DNA of 64,000 bases from Paenibacillus silviterrae (GCF_030167925.1 NZ_JASKUT010000002.1:1054001-1118000), one strand, 5' to 3'; positions 52,564 through 61,821 are shown, numbered from the stretch's first letter. Notes: generated by a model not told the origin, from the sequence alone. Program-made: numbers and translations.

Positions 52564-54168
52564 ATGAAACGTAAATGGGTCAACTCCATCATGACGGCAT
52601 CACTTGCTGCTGCAGTAGCTGCAGGCTGCAGCGGCGGCAACACAGCGAAGGAACCTGCCGGAGGAACCGGTCCTTCCCCTGCACCGGCAGCGCCTGCTGC
52701 AAATTATGGGGATACCGGAGGTCTGAAGCTTCCTATCGTTGATAAGCCTACAACGCTTACTTGGATGCTTCCCAGTGATAATACGAATTTGAATGATTCT
52801 ATGGTAGTGAAGGAAATCGAGAAGCGTACAGGCATCAAGCTTGATATTCAAGCCTACTCCTCTCAAACCTATAAGGATAAGCTGAAAGTCGTCATTGCTT
52901 CCGGCAAGCTCCCCGATATTTACCATGGCCAAACGGTCTCGGAATTGAACAAGATGGGGGCTCAAGGCGCCTTAGCTCCAATCAACCCTTATTTGAATGA
53001 ACTGCCTAACTTTAAGAAGCTGTACGTCGACAATAAAGAAAACAACTGGGTCATGAAATCCTGGTCGGACGACAAAAACAACATGTATTCCTGGCCGATC
53101 TACGGCTTGCAGCGCGATGTGAACCACGGTTTCTTGTACCGTAAGGATATTTTCGATAAACATGGAATTAAGGAATGGACGAACACCGAGGAGTTCTACA
53201 ACGCGCTCAAAAAGCTGAAAGAAGCTTATCCACAGTCCTATCCTTACGCGTCCAAGACGAAAGAAACGATTTTCCGCGATTGGTCCTATGGTTGGGGACT
53301 CGGTGGAACCAGCTTCCCTGCAGCCTACGATGAAAAATCGAAAAACTGGGAGCTTGCTTATACGCAGCCTGAGTTCAAAGACATGCTCGACTTCATGAAA
53401 AAGCTGTACAACGAAGGACTGATGGACCCTGAGTTCGTCACGGACACCGATGCATCGTGGACTGCCAAGATGACCTCCAGCAACAAATCATTCGTTACCT
53501 TTGACTGGATCGGCCGTCTCGACTCCTTCGCCAATCAGGTAAAAGCACAAAATCCGGAATACAACCTCCGGTACGGCAATCCGGTAGGTCCAACCGGTAA
53601 CATTCGCAGTCTCCCGAAAATCGATAACTGGGGTATCGTCGTTTCCAATAGCAAAAACAAAGAAATTGCTCTCAAGCTGCTCGATTACTTAACAAGCCCT
53701 TCCGGCTCCACTCTCGTTACCATGGGGATTGAAGGCGAAACCTTCAAAATGGAAAACGGAAAGCCGGTATATCCTGAGCTGAAGGACCTCCCGCTGATTG
53801 ACATTAAAGCGCTCGATAAGAAGTACGGCATGTGGATCGAAGGTATGTACCTGCGTCCGGACAAGCGCAGTGTGTATTACACCTTTACGGAGAAGGAGCA
53901 GGAAGCTCAGGATAAGATCATGAAGGGTAACAAATTCGAGCCCGCCGACCCGGTTCTGAAGTTTACTGACGATGAGACCAAAACACTCGCTGAGATGAAA
54001 GTATCTCTGGAAAAAGCCGCCAATGAATTCGCAACGAAATATATTATGAAGAAGGAATTCGGCGACGCTCAATGGAAGGAATGGCTGCAAAGCGCAGATA
54101 AGCTAGGCGCAGCAAAGTTTATCGACGCTTATAACGCAGCACAAAAACGTTACGATGATACCAAGTAA
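52564..54168 (+). CDS. Extracellular solute-binding lipoprotein (LplA-like)
   Basis: 534 aa; AAGGAGG before the ATG. Lipobox AAGC (Cys about 22), Gly/Pro/Ala linker, then the family 1 binding-protein fold of the long Paenibacillus type: WMLPSDNTNLNDSMVVKEIE, GKLPDIYHGQTVSEL, YGLQRDVNHGFLYRKDIF, DNWGIVVSNSKNKEIALKLL and YGMWIEGMYLRPD. These proteins catch oligosaccharides (often pectin- or xylan-derived) outside the membrane. Two permeases follow in the same operon; no ATPase gene, as usual for this group, which shares MsmX-type ATPases. Confidence 0.93.
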   Translation: MKRKWVNSIMTASLAAAVAAGCSGGNTAKEPAGGTGPSPAPAAPAANYGDTGGLKLPIVDKPTTLTWMLPSDNTNLNDSMVVKEIEKRTGIKLDIQAYSSQTYKDKLKVVIASGKLPDIYHGQTVSELNKMGAQGALAPINPYLNELPNFKKLYVDNKENNWVMKSWSDDKNNMYSWPIYGLQRDVNHGFLYRKDIFDKHGIKEWTNTEEFYNALKKLKEAYPQSYPYASKTKETIFRDWSYGWGLGGTSFPAAYDEKSKNWELAYTQPEFKDMLDFMKKLYNEGLMDPEFVTDTDASWTAKMTSSNKSFVTFDWIGRLDSFANQVKAQNPEYNLRYGNPVGPTGNIRSLPKIDNWGIVVSNSKNKEIALKLLDYLTSPSGSTLVTMGIEGETFKMENGKPVYPELKDLPLIDIKALDKKYGMWIEGMYLRPDKRSVYYTFTEKEQEAQDKIMKGNKFEPADPVLKFTDDETKTLAEMKVSLEKAANEFATKYIMKKEFGDAQWKEWLQSADKLGAAKFIDAYNAAQKRYDDTK

Positions 54169-54184
54169 GCAAGGGAGCGCTCCG

Positions 54185-55108
54185 ATGCTTCCAACCAGAG
54201 GGCTCTCAGCGACATGGCGGCATATCAGACGGGATCGGCAGCTGCTTCTTTTATTCCTTCCTTGTATATTGTTTTTTATTATCTTTCGTTACGGCCCGCT
54301 CTACGGGATGATCATTGCCTTCAAGGATTACAATGTGTATCAAGGCATTCTTGACAGCGAATGGGTCGGGCTGAGGCACTTTGAGCGATTCTTCGATAGT
54401 CCTGATTTCTGGTTATTGTTTAAAAATACGTTTCTACTCGGGGTATTCACCCTGGTATGGGCATTTCCTTTTCCGATTCTCTTTGCCGTGCTTCTTAATG
54501 AGGTACGTCATATGGCCTTCAAGAAGACGGTCCAAACGTTCAGCTATTTGCCGGCCTTCCTGTCCGTGGTTATCGTCAGCAGCATGATTATTGATTTTCT
54601 CTCTCCGACCCATGGTCTGATTAACCAGGTATTAAAGCTGATGGGCTTTGACGGAATTTATTTTCTTGCTGCGCCGGAATGGTTCCGGACGGTGTACGTT
54701 TCCACCGAAATTTGGCAGCATATGGGCTATGAAGCGATCATCTATCTGGCCGCTATCGCAGGCATCGATCCTACCTTATATGAAGCGGCTAAAGTAGACG
54801 GAGCGACACGTACGCAAATGATGAGATACATCACCTTGCCGAGCATTATGCCGACGGTCCTCATCATGTTTATCATTAAGGCGGGCGCTATGTTCCGGAT
54901 CGGTTACGAGAAGGTGCTTCTGCTTTATAATCCGATGACTTATGAGGTCGCGGATGTGTTCTCCACTTACGTTTATCGTAAAGGTCTGCTCGAAACCAAC
55001 TACAGCTACGCTTCTGCGGTCGGGATGTTCGAAGCTCTGATCGCTTTGGTTATGCTGCTGATTTCGAATCTGATTAGCAAGAAGGCGGGAGGGAAAGGAC
55101 TATGGTAA
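54185..55108 (+). CDS. Sugar ABC transporter permease (LplB-like)
   Basis: 307 aa from ATG 54185 (AGGGAG seven bases upstream); an ATG at 54155 in the same frame overlaps the previous gene and has no site. Six membrane segments, LFFIIFRYGPLYGMIIAFKDYN near the start (first 20 residues of it typical of LplB), and the EAA loop YEAAKVDGATRTQMMRYITL that meets the ATPase. Pairs with the next permease. Confidence 0.93.
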   Translation: MLPTRGLSATWRHIRRDRQLLLLFLPCILFFIIFRYGPLYGMIIAFKDYNVYQGILDSEWVGLRHFERFFDSPDFWLLFKNTFLLGVFTLVWAFPFPILFAVLLNEVRHMAFKKTVQTFSYLPAFLSVVIVSSMIIDFLSPTHGLINQVLKLMGFDGIYFLAAPEWFRTVYVSTEIWQHMGYEAIIYLAAIAGIDPTLYEAAKVDGATRTQMMRYITLPSIMPTVLIMFIIKAGAMFRIGYEKVLLLYNPMTYEVADVFSTYVYRKGLLETNYSYASAVGMFEALIALVMLLISNLISKKAGGKGLW

Positions 55109-55983
55109 TACGTCACAGAAGTTCTTCCGGCACAGGGTTCACGATGTTCGATGCCCTCCTGGTCTTTCTTTTAGGTCTTGTGGCGATTGCGACGGTTTAC
55201 CCCGTTCTGTATATCATAGCCATTTCGTTCAGCGACACGGCCAGCATTGTCCAAAATCAAGTGTTTCTGTGGCCTAAGGGCTTCAACATGGACGCCTACA
55301 TTCAGATTCTGCAGGATCCTAGAATTCCAAGAGCTTATCTGAACACGGTGCTTTATACCGGCGTGGGAACGGCGATTAACCTGCTGATGACGGCAGTTGC
55401 AGCTTATCCGTTGTCGAGGCCCGGCTTTTTCGGGCGGAAATACTTCATGATTGCGATTGTGCTGACCATGTTTCTGAACGGCGGGATTATTCCTACGTAT
55501 CTGATCGTCCAGAAGCTCCAGCTGATCGATACGATATGGGCGCTTGTATTGCCCAATGCGATTTGGACCATCGAGCTACTCATTCTCAAGAGCTTCTATG
55601 AATCGATGTCCGCATCGCTTCGCGAGTCGGCTGTTATGGACGGAGCTTCGGAATACCGTATTTTGTTCAGCATCATTATTCCATTATCCAAACCGGCGCT
55701 GGCATCCATCGGTCTGTTCTACTTCATGGGGCATTGGAACAGCTTCTTCCTACCCATGATTTATTTGAACGATTCCGATTTGTATCCGCTTCAGGTTGTG
55801 CTTCGGGATATGCTCATCTTCGACAGCGCCAAGGAAACGGGGATGGCGGAGCACGCGGCGCTTACGCCACAGGCTATGAAGAATGCAACGATCTTTTTAT
55901 CTATGATTCCGGTGCTTATCATTTATCCGTTTGCGCAAAAATATTTTGCCAAAGGAATTATGCTCGGTTCTGAGAAGGGATAA
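55102..55983 (+). CDS. Carbohydrate ABC transporter permease (YtcP-like)
   Basis: 293 aa, overlapping the first permease gene by seven bases; GGAGGGAAAGG before the ATG. Six membrane segments, FSDTASIVQNQVFLWPKGFN, and EAA loop RESAVMDGASEYRILFSIII. End FAKGIMLGSEKG is typical of YtcP/LplC permeases. Confidence 0.94.
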   Translation: MVIRHRSSSGTGFTMFDALLVFLLGLVAIATVYPVLYIIAISFSDTASIVQNQVFLWPKGFNMDAYIQILQDPRIPRAYLNTVLYTGVGTAINLLMTAVAAYPLSRPGFFGRKYFMIAIVLTMFLNGGIIPTYLIVQKLQLIDTIWALVLPNAIWTIELLILKSFYESMSASLRESAVMDGASEYRILFSIIIPLSKPALASIGLFYFMGHWNSFFLPMIYLNDSDLYPLQVVLRDMLIFDSAKETGMAEHAALTPQAMKNATIFLSMIPVLIIYPFAQKYFAKGIMLGSEKG

Positions 55984-56044
55984 TTCAGCAGTTGGTCGAA
56001 TTACACATAAGTATTAGACCGATGAACTATTCCAGGACGTGGTG

Positions 56045-58309
56045 GTGAAGACTCGCATGCCAATGCTCAGAATCATGGCCAGTAAAGGAATGCTGCGAAT
56101 CTTTTGTGCGCTGCTTCTTGTTGTCGTCATCATGTTTCTATCGAATTATATTGTTTATAAAAACTCGATTCAGAGCATTTATAAGCAAGTGAGCGAGAAT
56201 AATAGGCTTGTGGTCAATAACGTGATTCGCTCGTTCGATAACAGCTTCAAAAAAATAAATGATATCATTTATTCCGTACAAATGCTGCCTTACAATGCGT
56301 GGGATGAGATTGATAGCGGGTCGATTGATATGCATGACGCCTATATGATGCAGAAAAATATCGGCACTTTAATCTCCTCCGTCAACTACATTGAGGATGT
56401 GGTTGTTTTTCACAAAAACTCTTCTTTGGCGATCACATCCACCGGCACCATTCATTTACCTGAGCTGTTTGCAATAAAGTACATTCATCCAATTTATAAT
56501 GCTGAGTACTGGTACTCCCTTGCTTCCTCCGAGCACCCGCTCAAGATAATGCCCACACAATATTTCGGCAGAAAAACGGCGGGCGCGGAGGCGCCGGGAA
56601 GGAAGCTTCTCACGGTACTCGGCAACAATCAGATCTCCGAGCTGAACATTATGGTGTTCATCGATTTGCAGAAGCTGCTTAGTGAGGTAAACCAAATTTC
56701 TATGATGCAAGGGACCTCCCTGTTCCTTCTCGATGAGAATCAGACCATGATTCTTAACACAGAGGATGATTGGAATATGGTTGGACTTCTGAGCGACCTG
56801 AGAATCGACGCAGCCCAGGAATCCACGGTACAACGTAAGGATTATGAATACTACGTGTTTAAGTCCGAGTATAACGGCTTTACTTATATCAATAAGTCCC
56901 CAAGAGAATTTGCCAATCTGGAAGCCGTCTCTACAACCAATCAATCTATTATGCTGGTGTCGATCCTAAGTGCGATCGCCCTCTCTCTCTTATTAAGCCA
57001 TTTCTTATATAAGCCGGTGCAAAATATCCTCAAGCTGTTTGGGGGGCGGCTGGGCACGGGCCCCGACTACCCCAACATTAAACGGGAGATTCTCAGATTA
57101 CAGGAAGCAAATGACGAGGCACAGCGTCGGCTCGCATCAGTCCATGAGGACATGCGCAGGAACTACTTCCTGAGGGCGCTGGACGATTACTCGGATTCGC
57201 TGGAGTTTGAGCTTCATGGCCGTTCCTACTTTGGGGAGCTGATTCCCTTGGGACAGTTCATTATGCTGTCGATCACTTTTCGACCCCAAGAGGATCAAGT
57301 GAAGCATTCCCATGTAACCCCGGATGAGCTTCTGGATTGTTTGCAAACAGGCCTAAGCCAGCGGCTGGAGCATGTCGTCCTGTTTCATGAAGCCGGCCTT
57401 ACCTTCATCGGGCTCATCAGCCTACGCCAGGCATCTCATAAGGAAAACGCGATGAACCGGGTTCGCAGCTTCCTTGTGAGTCTGCAGAACGAGTCGTTTC
57501 ATGAATTGGGTATCATTGCAGCCGCCAGCCGGGTTTATATTTCGAAGATTAGCAATTTTCGTCTTGCCTACAAGGATATTGTTCGCTGCTATTCCGAGCG
57601 GAATCTGATGGATGAGGGTCCCTTGTTTGACATTCAATCGATACGTCCGTCATTCCGAGTGCACTTAGCCCCTCAAGAAATCGAAAGGCTTTCCTATTCC
57701 ATCATGACGGGAAATAAATCCGAAGCGGAGCGGCTCGTATCGGAGATGCTGGACGCCAACCTGGAGCTGGATATCCAGTATCATCAGCTGTTATCGATTG
57801 CAGAAAGCATCTTCTACGGCATGATGAAGCATTTTTCTTCATCTACTCGCCTCCCTGCGCAGCAGCAGGAGCTGGAAGCCACGTTCAGGAGAAAGCTGGA
57901 GCTGGCCGTTGACTTCAAGACGGTCCGAGAGCTTCTGGTTGCCGCGGCCCGCACCATTGCTTCGCAGCATGAGGAGACTCAGACCAATAAGCTGAATCGT
58001 GCGGCGATTGCCGAATACATTGACAAGCATTACATGGATAATCTCCATTTGGACCATATGGCGGAGCTGCTGGAGACAAGTCCGAAGTATTTTTCCAACT
58101 ATTTCAAGAAGCAATTTGGAGTTAATTTCGTTGAGTACTTGAATAAAGTGCGCTTGTCCAACGCGTCCGAATATTTAAGAAAAACCGATCTATCCATTAC
58201 GGAAATCGGAGAACGGACCGGATATCTGAATGCGACAACCTTCACCAGTACCTTCAAAAAATATTACGGAGTGTCGCCAAGCGAATATCGTAAAAATCCG
58301 GCGATGTAA
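56045..58309 (+). CDS. AraC-type regulator with membrane sensor half (YtdP-like)
   Basis: About 754 aa. Start unclear: three GTG codons (56039-56045) and ATG 56057; AGGA lies seven bases before the GTG at 56045. One membrane segment near the start (FCALLLVVVIMFLSNYIVY), extracellular sensor (about 40-295), second segment (about 296-318, SIMLVSILSAIALSLLLSHF), a linker and a C-terminal AraC DNA-binding domain (about 655-750) with NLHLDHMAELLETSPKYFSN and the second helix-turn-helix ITEIGERTGYLNATTFTSTF. Such regulators lie beside LplA/LplB/YtcP transporters and activate them when the sugar or loaded binding protein is sensed. Separated by 61 bases from the permease gene. Confidence 0.92.
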   Translation: MKTRMPMLRIMASKGMLRIFCALLLVVVIMFLSNYIVYKNSIQSIYKQVSENNRLVVNNVIRSFDNSFKKINDIIYSVQMLPYNAWDEIDSGSIDMHDAYMMQKNIGTLISSVNYIEDVVVFHKNSSLAITSTGTIHLPELFAIKYIHPIYNAEYWYSLASSEHPLKIMPTQYFGRKTAGAEAPGRKLLTVLGNNQISELNIMVFIDLQKLLSEVNQISMMQGTSLFLLDENQTMILNTEDDWNMVGLLSDLRIDAAQESTVQRKDYEYYVFKSEYNGFTYINKSPREFANLEAVSTTNQSIMLVSILSAIALSLLLSHFLYKPVQNILKLFGGRLGTGPDYPNIKREILRLQEANDEAQRRLASVHEDMRRNYFLRALDDYSDSLEFELHGRSYFGELIPLGQFIMLSITFRPQEDQVKHSHVTPDELLDCLQTGLSQRLEHVVLFHEAGLTFIGLISLRQASHKENAMNRVRSFLVSLQNESFHELGIIAAASRVYISKISNFRLAYKDIVRCYSERNLMDEGPLFDIQSIRPSFRVHLAPQEIERLSYSIMTGNKSEAERLVSEMLDANLELDIQYHQLLSIAESIFYGMMKHFSSSTRLPAQQQELEATFRRKLELAVDFKTVRELLVAAARTIASQHEETQTNKLNRAAIAEYIDKHYMDNLHLDHMAELLETSPKYFSNYFKKQFGVNFVEYLNKVRLSNASEYLRKTDLSITEIGERTGYLNATTFTSTFKKYYGVSPSEYRKNPAM

Positions 58310-58325
58310 AAACTTCTCTCGATTA

Positions 58326-58697
58326 ATTCTGAGTTATAAGAAAAGCTCCTATCGAAGCCCTTTCAAAGTAGTGCATTCGTGTCAATAAGGTAGCTTTTCT
58401 TGAAACATCAAAATCATTGAGCTCCGCTCAAAACTTATAAATTCTGATGTTATAAGAAAAGCTCCTATCGAGGCCCTTTCAAAGTAGTGCATTCGTGTCA
58501 ATAAGGTAGCTTTTCTTGAAACATCAAAATCCTTGAGCTCCGCTCAAAACTTATAAATTCTGATATTATAAGAAAAGCTCCTATCGAAGCCCTTTCAAAG
58601 TAGTGCATTCGTGTCAATACGGTAGCTTTTCTTGAAACATCAAAATCCTTGAGCTCCGCTCAAAACTTATAAATTCTGATGTTATAAAGAAAGGACT
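58326..58697. repeat. Three tandem 116-bp repeats with paired hairpins, plus a fourth start
   Basis: TTATAAGAAAAGCTCCTATCG begins at 58334, 58450 and 58566, and a truncated fourth start (TTATAAAGAAAGGAC) at 58682: exact 116-bp period. Copies differ at only about five positions. Each unit has AAGAAAAGCT ... AGCTTTTCTT (10-bp stem, with CCT/AGG extending it), then AACATCA ... TGATGTT enclosing TTGAGC-tcc-GCTCAA. The last copy supplies the ribosome site of the dehydrogenase gene. Fills the entire gap between the regulator and that gene. Confidence 0.95.
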
Positions 58698-58702
58698 TCA
58701 TC

Positions 58703-59698
58703 ATGAAGACAGTAGCTGCACAGCATGGACATATACTCGTCCTGGATAAAGAGCCCCCTGCTCTCCTGCCGGGGCATGTGATCGTTCGTACGGAATTTTC
58801 GGCAATAAGCCCAGGGACGGAGCTCTCCATGGCCAAAGCCTCTAAGGAGAGATCTGTCTACCTTGGTTACAGCGCCGTTGGCATTGTGCAGGAGGTCGGC
58901 GACGAAGTGCAGGGCTTACAGCCCGGTCAGCGAGTAGCATGCTATGGCGCTCCTTATGTTCATCATGCGGAGCTTATGTCGGTGCCGGCGAATTTGGCGG
59001 CGGCGGTACCGGAGCATGTTCGACCTGAGGAAGCGGCGTTAGCAGGCTTGGGAGCCATAGCCGTCCATGCACACCGAATCGCCGACCTTCGTTTCGGGGA
59101 ATCCGTTGTCGTAGTAGGGCTTGGTATCTTGGGCAATTTGATTGCCCAGATAGCGAATGCCGGTTCGATGGTTACGTACGGCTACGATCTCAATCCCCAT
59201 CGCACGTCGCTTCTGCAGAACTGCGGTGTCCGCCATGCATATGGCGAGCGCGAAGCGTTAGAGAAGCAGATTGCTGAGCAAAGCCGCGGCGTAGGCGTCG
59301 ACTGTGTGATGTTATGCGCCAGCGGCAGCGGCCAAACGCTGATCAACGACGCCATGCATTGGCTGCGTGATCGCGGCAAGGTTGTCATTGTAGGCGATAT
59401 TACGGCCGAATTCTCCCGCAGCCTAATGTTTCAGAAGGAAGCTCAGGTGCTGATCTCGCGTGCCGGTGGACCGGGAAGATATGATGCGTCCTATGAGCGC
59501 AACAATCAGGATTACCCAATCGGTTACGTGAGATGGACGGAAGGACGGAATATCGGCGAGTATGTCCGGCTGCTTGCAGACCGACGCATTCAAGCGGCGC
59601 CGCTTCTCACTGGAACTTATCCGCTGGAACAGGCACAAGAAGCTTATGCCGGTTACAGTAAGGATGGCAACATCATCGGAACATTACTTCAATATTAA
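58703..59698 (+). CDS. Medium-chain dehydrogenase (bi-domain oxidoreductase N-terminal type)
   Basis: 331 aa; AAAGGA seven bases before the ATG. GroES-like part: PGHVIVRTEFSAISPGTELS, YLGYSAVGIVQEVGDEV, PGQRVACYGAPYVHHAE; NAD(P) part: VVVVGLGILGNLIAQIANA. The usual catalytic-zinc Cys (CGTD) is replaced by SPGTE and the structural four-Cys lobe is missing, so it is probably zinc-independent. Similar N-terminal halves are fused to GFO/IDH domains in polysaccharide loci; here it stands alone. Substrate unknown, perhaps a sugar imported by the transporter upstream. Its leader is the third 116-bp repeat; a terminator follows. Confidence 0.87.
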   Translation: MKTVAAQHGHILVLDKEPPALLPGHVIVRTEFSAISPGTELSMAKASKERSVYLGYSAVGIVQEVGDEVQGLQPGQRVACYGAPYVHHAELMSVPANLAAAVPEHVRPEEAALAGLGAIAVHAHRIADLRFGESVVVVGLGILGNLIAQIANAGSMVTYGYDLNPHRTSLLQNCGVRHAYGEREALEKQIAEQSRGVGVDCVMLCASGSGQTLINDAMHWLRDRGKVVIVGDITAEFSRSLMFQKEAQVLISRAGGPGRYDASYERNNQDYPIGYVRWTEGRNIGEYVRLLADRRIQAAPLLTGTYPLEQAQEAYAGYSKDGNIIGTLLQY

Positions 59699-59700
59699 AC

Positions 59701-59736
59701 ACAGCCTGACGGAGTTTTCTCCGGAGGGCTGTTTTT
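59701..59736 (+). terminator. Terminator of the dehydrogenase gene
   Basis: ACAGCC and GGGCTGT outer arms, GGAG-tttt-CTCC inside, followed by TTTTT. Confidence 0.9.
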
Positions 59737-59880
59737 GTTGCGGCTTGACCCCATGAAGAATGTTGATTAAGATAAACTAGGATTTGTTCAATCCACCATT
59801 GAAACAATTGGAGTAAGTAAGAACATTTTTCTACGGGATCAGAATACATTCGGGAAGAATGCAATTGAGTTTTCTCCCTG

Positions 59881-59912
59881 TTGTGAATTTTCAACATAGT
59901 TCATTATGATCA
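59881..59912 (-). promoter_or_regulatory. rtp: Ter-like site within the rtp promoter
   Basis: On the minus strand the sequence TAATGAACTATGTTGAAAATTC resembles the Bacillus subtilis Ter consensus as I recall it (..ATTnAACTATGTACTAAATTTTC): GAACTATGT is shared, then AAA and TTC with a two-base shift. The rtp promoter, TTGTGA (59881-59886) with TATGAT (59905-59910), spacer 18, brackets it on the plus strand, so a bound protein would repress rtp, as the inverted Ter pair does in B. subtilis. Only one site is convincing here. Confidence 0.55.
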
Positions 59913-59933
59913 ACAATGTAAAGGAGCCTCTGC

Positions 59934-60314
59934 ATGGATGCATCTAGTAAGCCCAACAATTTCTTAGTCAAGCAAAAGGCGTTTCTGAAAATGTACCTGT
60001 TTACTCTCATCGAACGGGATGAGTTGTATGGCTTACAGTTCCAGGATACCTTCGAGGCTGAGCTGTCCAAGCACGGTTATCGCCCCTCCCACTCCGATAT
60101 CTATAAAATCCTGCATGAAATGTACGCGTCTGGATGGGTTACCCGAACCGAGGAGCTCCGCTCGAAGGACAAAGACGGATTCCAAAAGGTCATTTACTAC
60201 CGATTTACCGATGAAGGGCGCCAGCAGGCCCAAGCTTATAAGAAGCTGATGAAAGTCGAGCTTGAGCGGTGCATTGGACTTCTACAAAAAGCCCTGCAGG
60301 ATAATTACTCCTAA
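59934..60314 (+). CDS. rtp: Replication terminator protein (Rtp) homologue
   Basis: 126 aa; AAAGGAG seven bases before the ATG. Length and sequence follow Bacillus subtilis Rtp (122 aa) from end to end: FLVKQKAFLKMYLFTL, ELYGLQF, YRPSHSDIYKILHEMYASG (the DNA-reading helix region), a basic wing, and the dimer helix YKKLMKVELERCIGLLQKAL-QDNY, nearly identical to the Rtp C-terminus as I recall it. Rtp is a winged-helix dimer related to PadR regulators; two dimers on a Ter site stop a replication fork from one side. A general PadR regulator is the alternative, but the match to the Rtp ends argues against it. A Ter-like site lies in its promoter. Confidence 0.8.
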   Translation: MDASSKPNNFLVKQKAFLKMYLFTLIERDELYGLQFQDTFEAELSKHGYRPSHSDIYKILHEMYASGWVTRTEELRSKDKDGFQKVIYYRFTDEGRQQAQAYKKLMKVELERCIGLLQKALQDNYS

Positions 60315-60351
60315 AGCCAGCCCCATTTATTGAAGCATATATTGCTTCAAT

Positions 60352-60386
60352 AAAAAAAACCAGATCGGAGACTTGAACCGATCTGG
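60352..60386 (-). terminator. Terminator of the second sugar-binding protein gene
   Basis: CCAGATCGG and CCGATCTGG around nine bases, followed by eight T's on the minus strand. A second hairpin (TTGAAGCA/TGCTTCAA at 60330-60350), without T-run, lies between it and rtp. Confidence 0.93.
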
Positions 60387-60396
60387 CTTACGCACA

Positions 60397-61821
60397 TTAT
60401 TTGGGAGCTCCTGCTCCTTTTTCTTTCTCTTCCATATCCTTCTGCTGCTGTAAAGCAGCGGTCAATGCTTCTTCCCCTTTTTGCTGCATTGCTTGGAGAG
60501 CATCCTCTATACTTTTCTTTCCATCAATTGCGGATTGAATTTCCGTATTGGCTGTGCCCATGAATGTGCTATAGAAGCCTTGCGGTATTTTCTCCGTATC
60601 TTTGTACAACTGCTCGCTAGGCTTTAACAGATAAAAGGGTTCCAAGCTGCGGCCGTTCTGTTCCTTTGCGTGCTTAGTTCGGGTTACCAGACCCGTGGAG
60701 GATTTCGACTGAATGCGCGCCATTTCGTCGCTATTGATGTATTTGACGACTTCCCACGCTGCGCGAATATTCGGGGATGACGCTTGGATCGCGTATAGGT
60801 TGCTGACATTCACCGTGTTACTGACATCGGGATGCAGGGGATCAACCGGAACCGTCACGATATCCCAATTGACCGACGGGACATCCTTCAGTATTTCCTT
60901 GGCGCGCTCGAGCTGATCCATCAGATATGACGATTCTATGGTCATGGCCGCATGGCCCGCGATGAACGGATTCTGCTTCAGGTAGCTGTCGAACATGACC
61001 GGCGCTTGCGAATTCGGCTCATTTTTCGGCTGATACAGTGTGCCTGACTTCATGGCATCTACTGCTAGCTGCATCGCTCGCTTCCAGCCGTCTGTCTGTA
61101 AGGTGACCTTCATCGAAGCCGGGTCCACAAACGTAAGTCCATGGGTCATGCCGATAGCACTCAAATACGAGAAGGACATACTGTCTCTAACATAATGGTA
61201 TGCACTTAGCCCGTAAATCCGATCCTTCTCATCCCCTTGCGTAGGGAATCTTTTGGCCAGCGCCAGCAGATCCTCCCATGTCATCTGGTTTTTCGGATAA
61301 GGGACTCCATGCTTGTCGAACAGATCCTTATTATAGTAAATCGCCTGGCTGTAGAAGTTAGGCGTAAGCGCATAGAGCTTGCCTCCCCCTTTGTTTCGAA
61401 TTAACTCTACTGCAGCGGGGATTATATTCTCAACATCAAACTTATCTTGCTTGATGACTCCGTCAAGCTCATACAACAAGCCTTCTTGTACATATTGCTC
61501 GTAATCCGAAAGGTTATTGATGAGCAGTATATCGGGTTTTTGTTCCTCCATAAGCTTGCGGAACTCTTTTTTGGGATCCTTGCCCGGACCATAAATGCCC
61601 TGATTGCTAATGACCTCAATATCGATATTCGGGTATTTGGCCATCAACAGATTGCCGTATTGCTGAAAAAAGGCCGTTCTATCATAGTACAACACCTTCA
61701 CGGTTGCCTTCTCATCCTTGCCCAGCTCCTTAAGCGCTTGTGAGGAGGGCTTCTCTTCCCCCATACCACAACCGCTTACCATGGTTGCTGCCGTCAACAG
61801 CGTGATCCCCAGCTTTTTCAT
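60397..61821 (-). CDS. Extracellular sugar-binding lipoprotein (family 1)
   Basis: 474 aa; AGGAGAG before the ATG. Lipobox VSGC (Cys about 18). MalE/UgpB-type fold: VKVLYYDRTAFFQQYGNLLM, KPDILLINNLSDYEQYVQEG, LYALTPNFYSQAIYYNKDLF (the usual hinge strand), HAAMTIESSYLMDQ, AWEVVKYINSDEMARIQSKS; the C-terminus is a Gln/Glu/Lys-rich tail. Binds a sugar outside the cell. No permease genes adjoin it and a terminator closes it, so it stands alone: an orphan binding protein or accessory subunit. Confidence 0.9.
   Translation of the reverse strand: MKKLGITLLTAATMVSGCGMGEEKPSSQALKELGKDEKATVKVLYYDRTAFFQQYGNLLMAKYPNIDIEVISNQGIYGPGKDPKKEFRKLMEEQKPDILLINNLSDYEQYVQEGLLYELDGVIKQDKFDVENIIPAAVELIRNKGGGKLYALTPNFYSQAIYYNKDLFDKHGVPYPKNQMTWEDLLALAKRFPTQGDEKDRIYGLSAYHYVRDSMSFSYLSAIGMTHGLTFVDPASMKVTLQTDGWKRAMQLAVDAMKSGTLYQPKNEPNSQAPVMFDSYLKQNPFIAGHAAMTIESSYLMDQLERAKEILKDVPSVNWDIVTVPVDPLHPDVSNTVNVSNLYAIQASSPNIRAAWEVVKYINSDEMARIQSKSSTGLVTRTKHAKEQNGRSLEPFYLLKPSEQLYKDTEKIPQGFYSTFMGTANTEIQSAIDGKKSIEDALQAMQQKGEEALTAALQQQKDMEEKEKGAGAPK

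Noticed and set aside
58326..58697. CRISPR-like array
   Set aside because: The 116-bp units are contiguous near-identical copies without unique spacers.
59934..60314. Ordinary PadR repressor of the neighbouring sugar genes
   Set aside because: Fold is shared, but length, N- and C-terminal sequence follow Rtp much more closely than PadR; kept as the main alternative.
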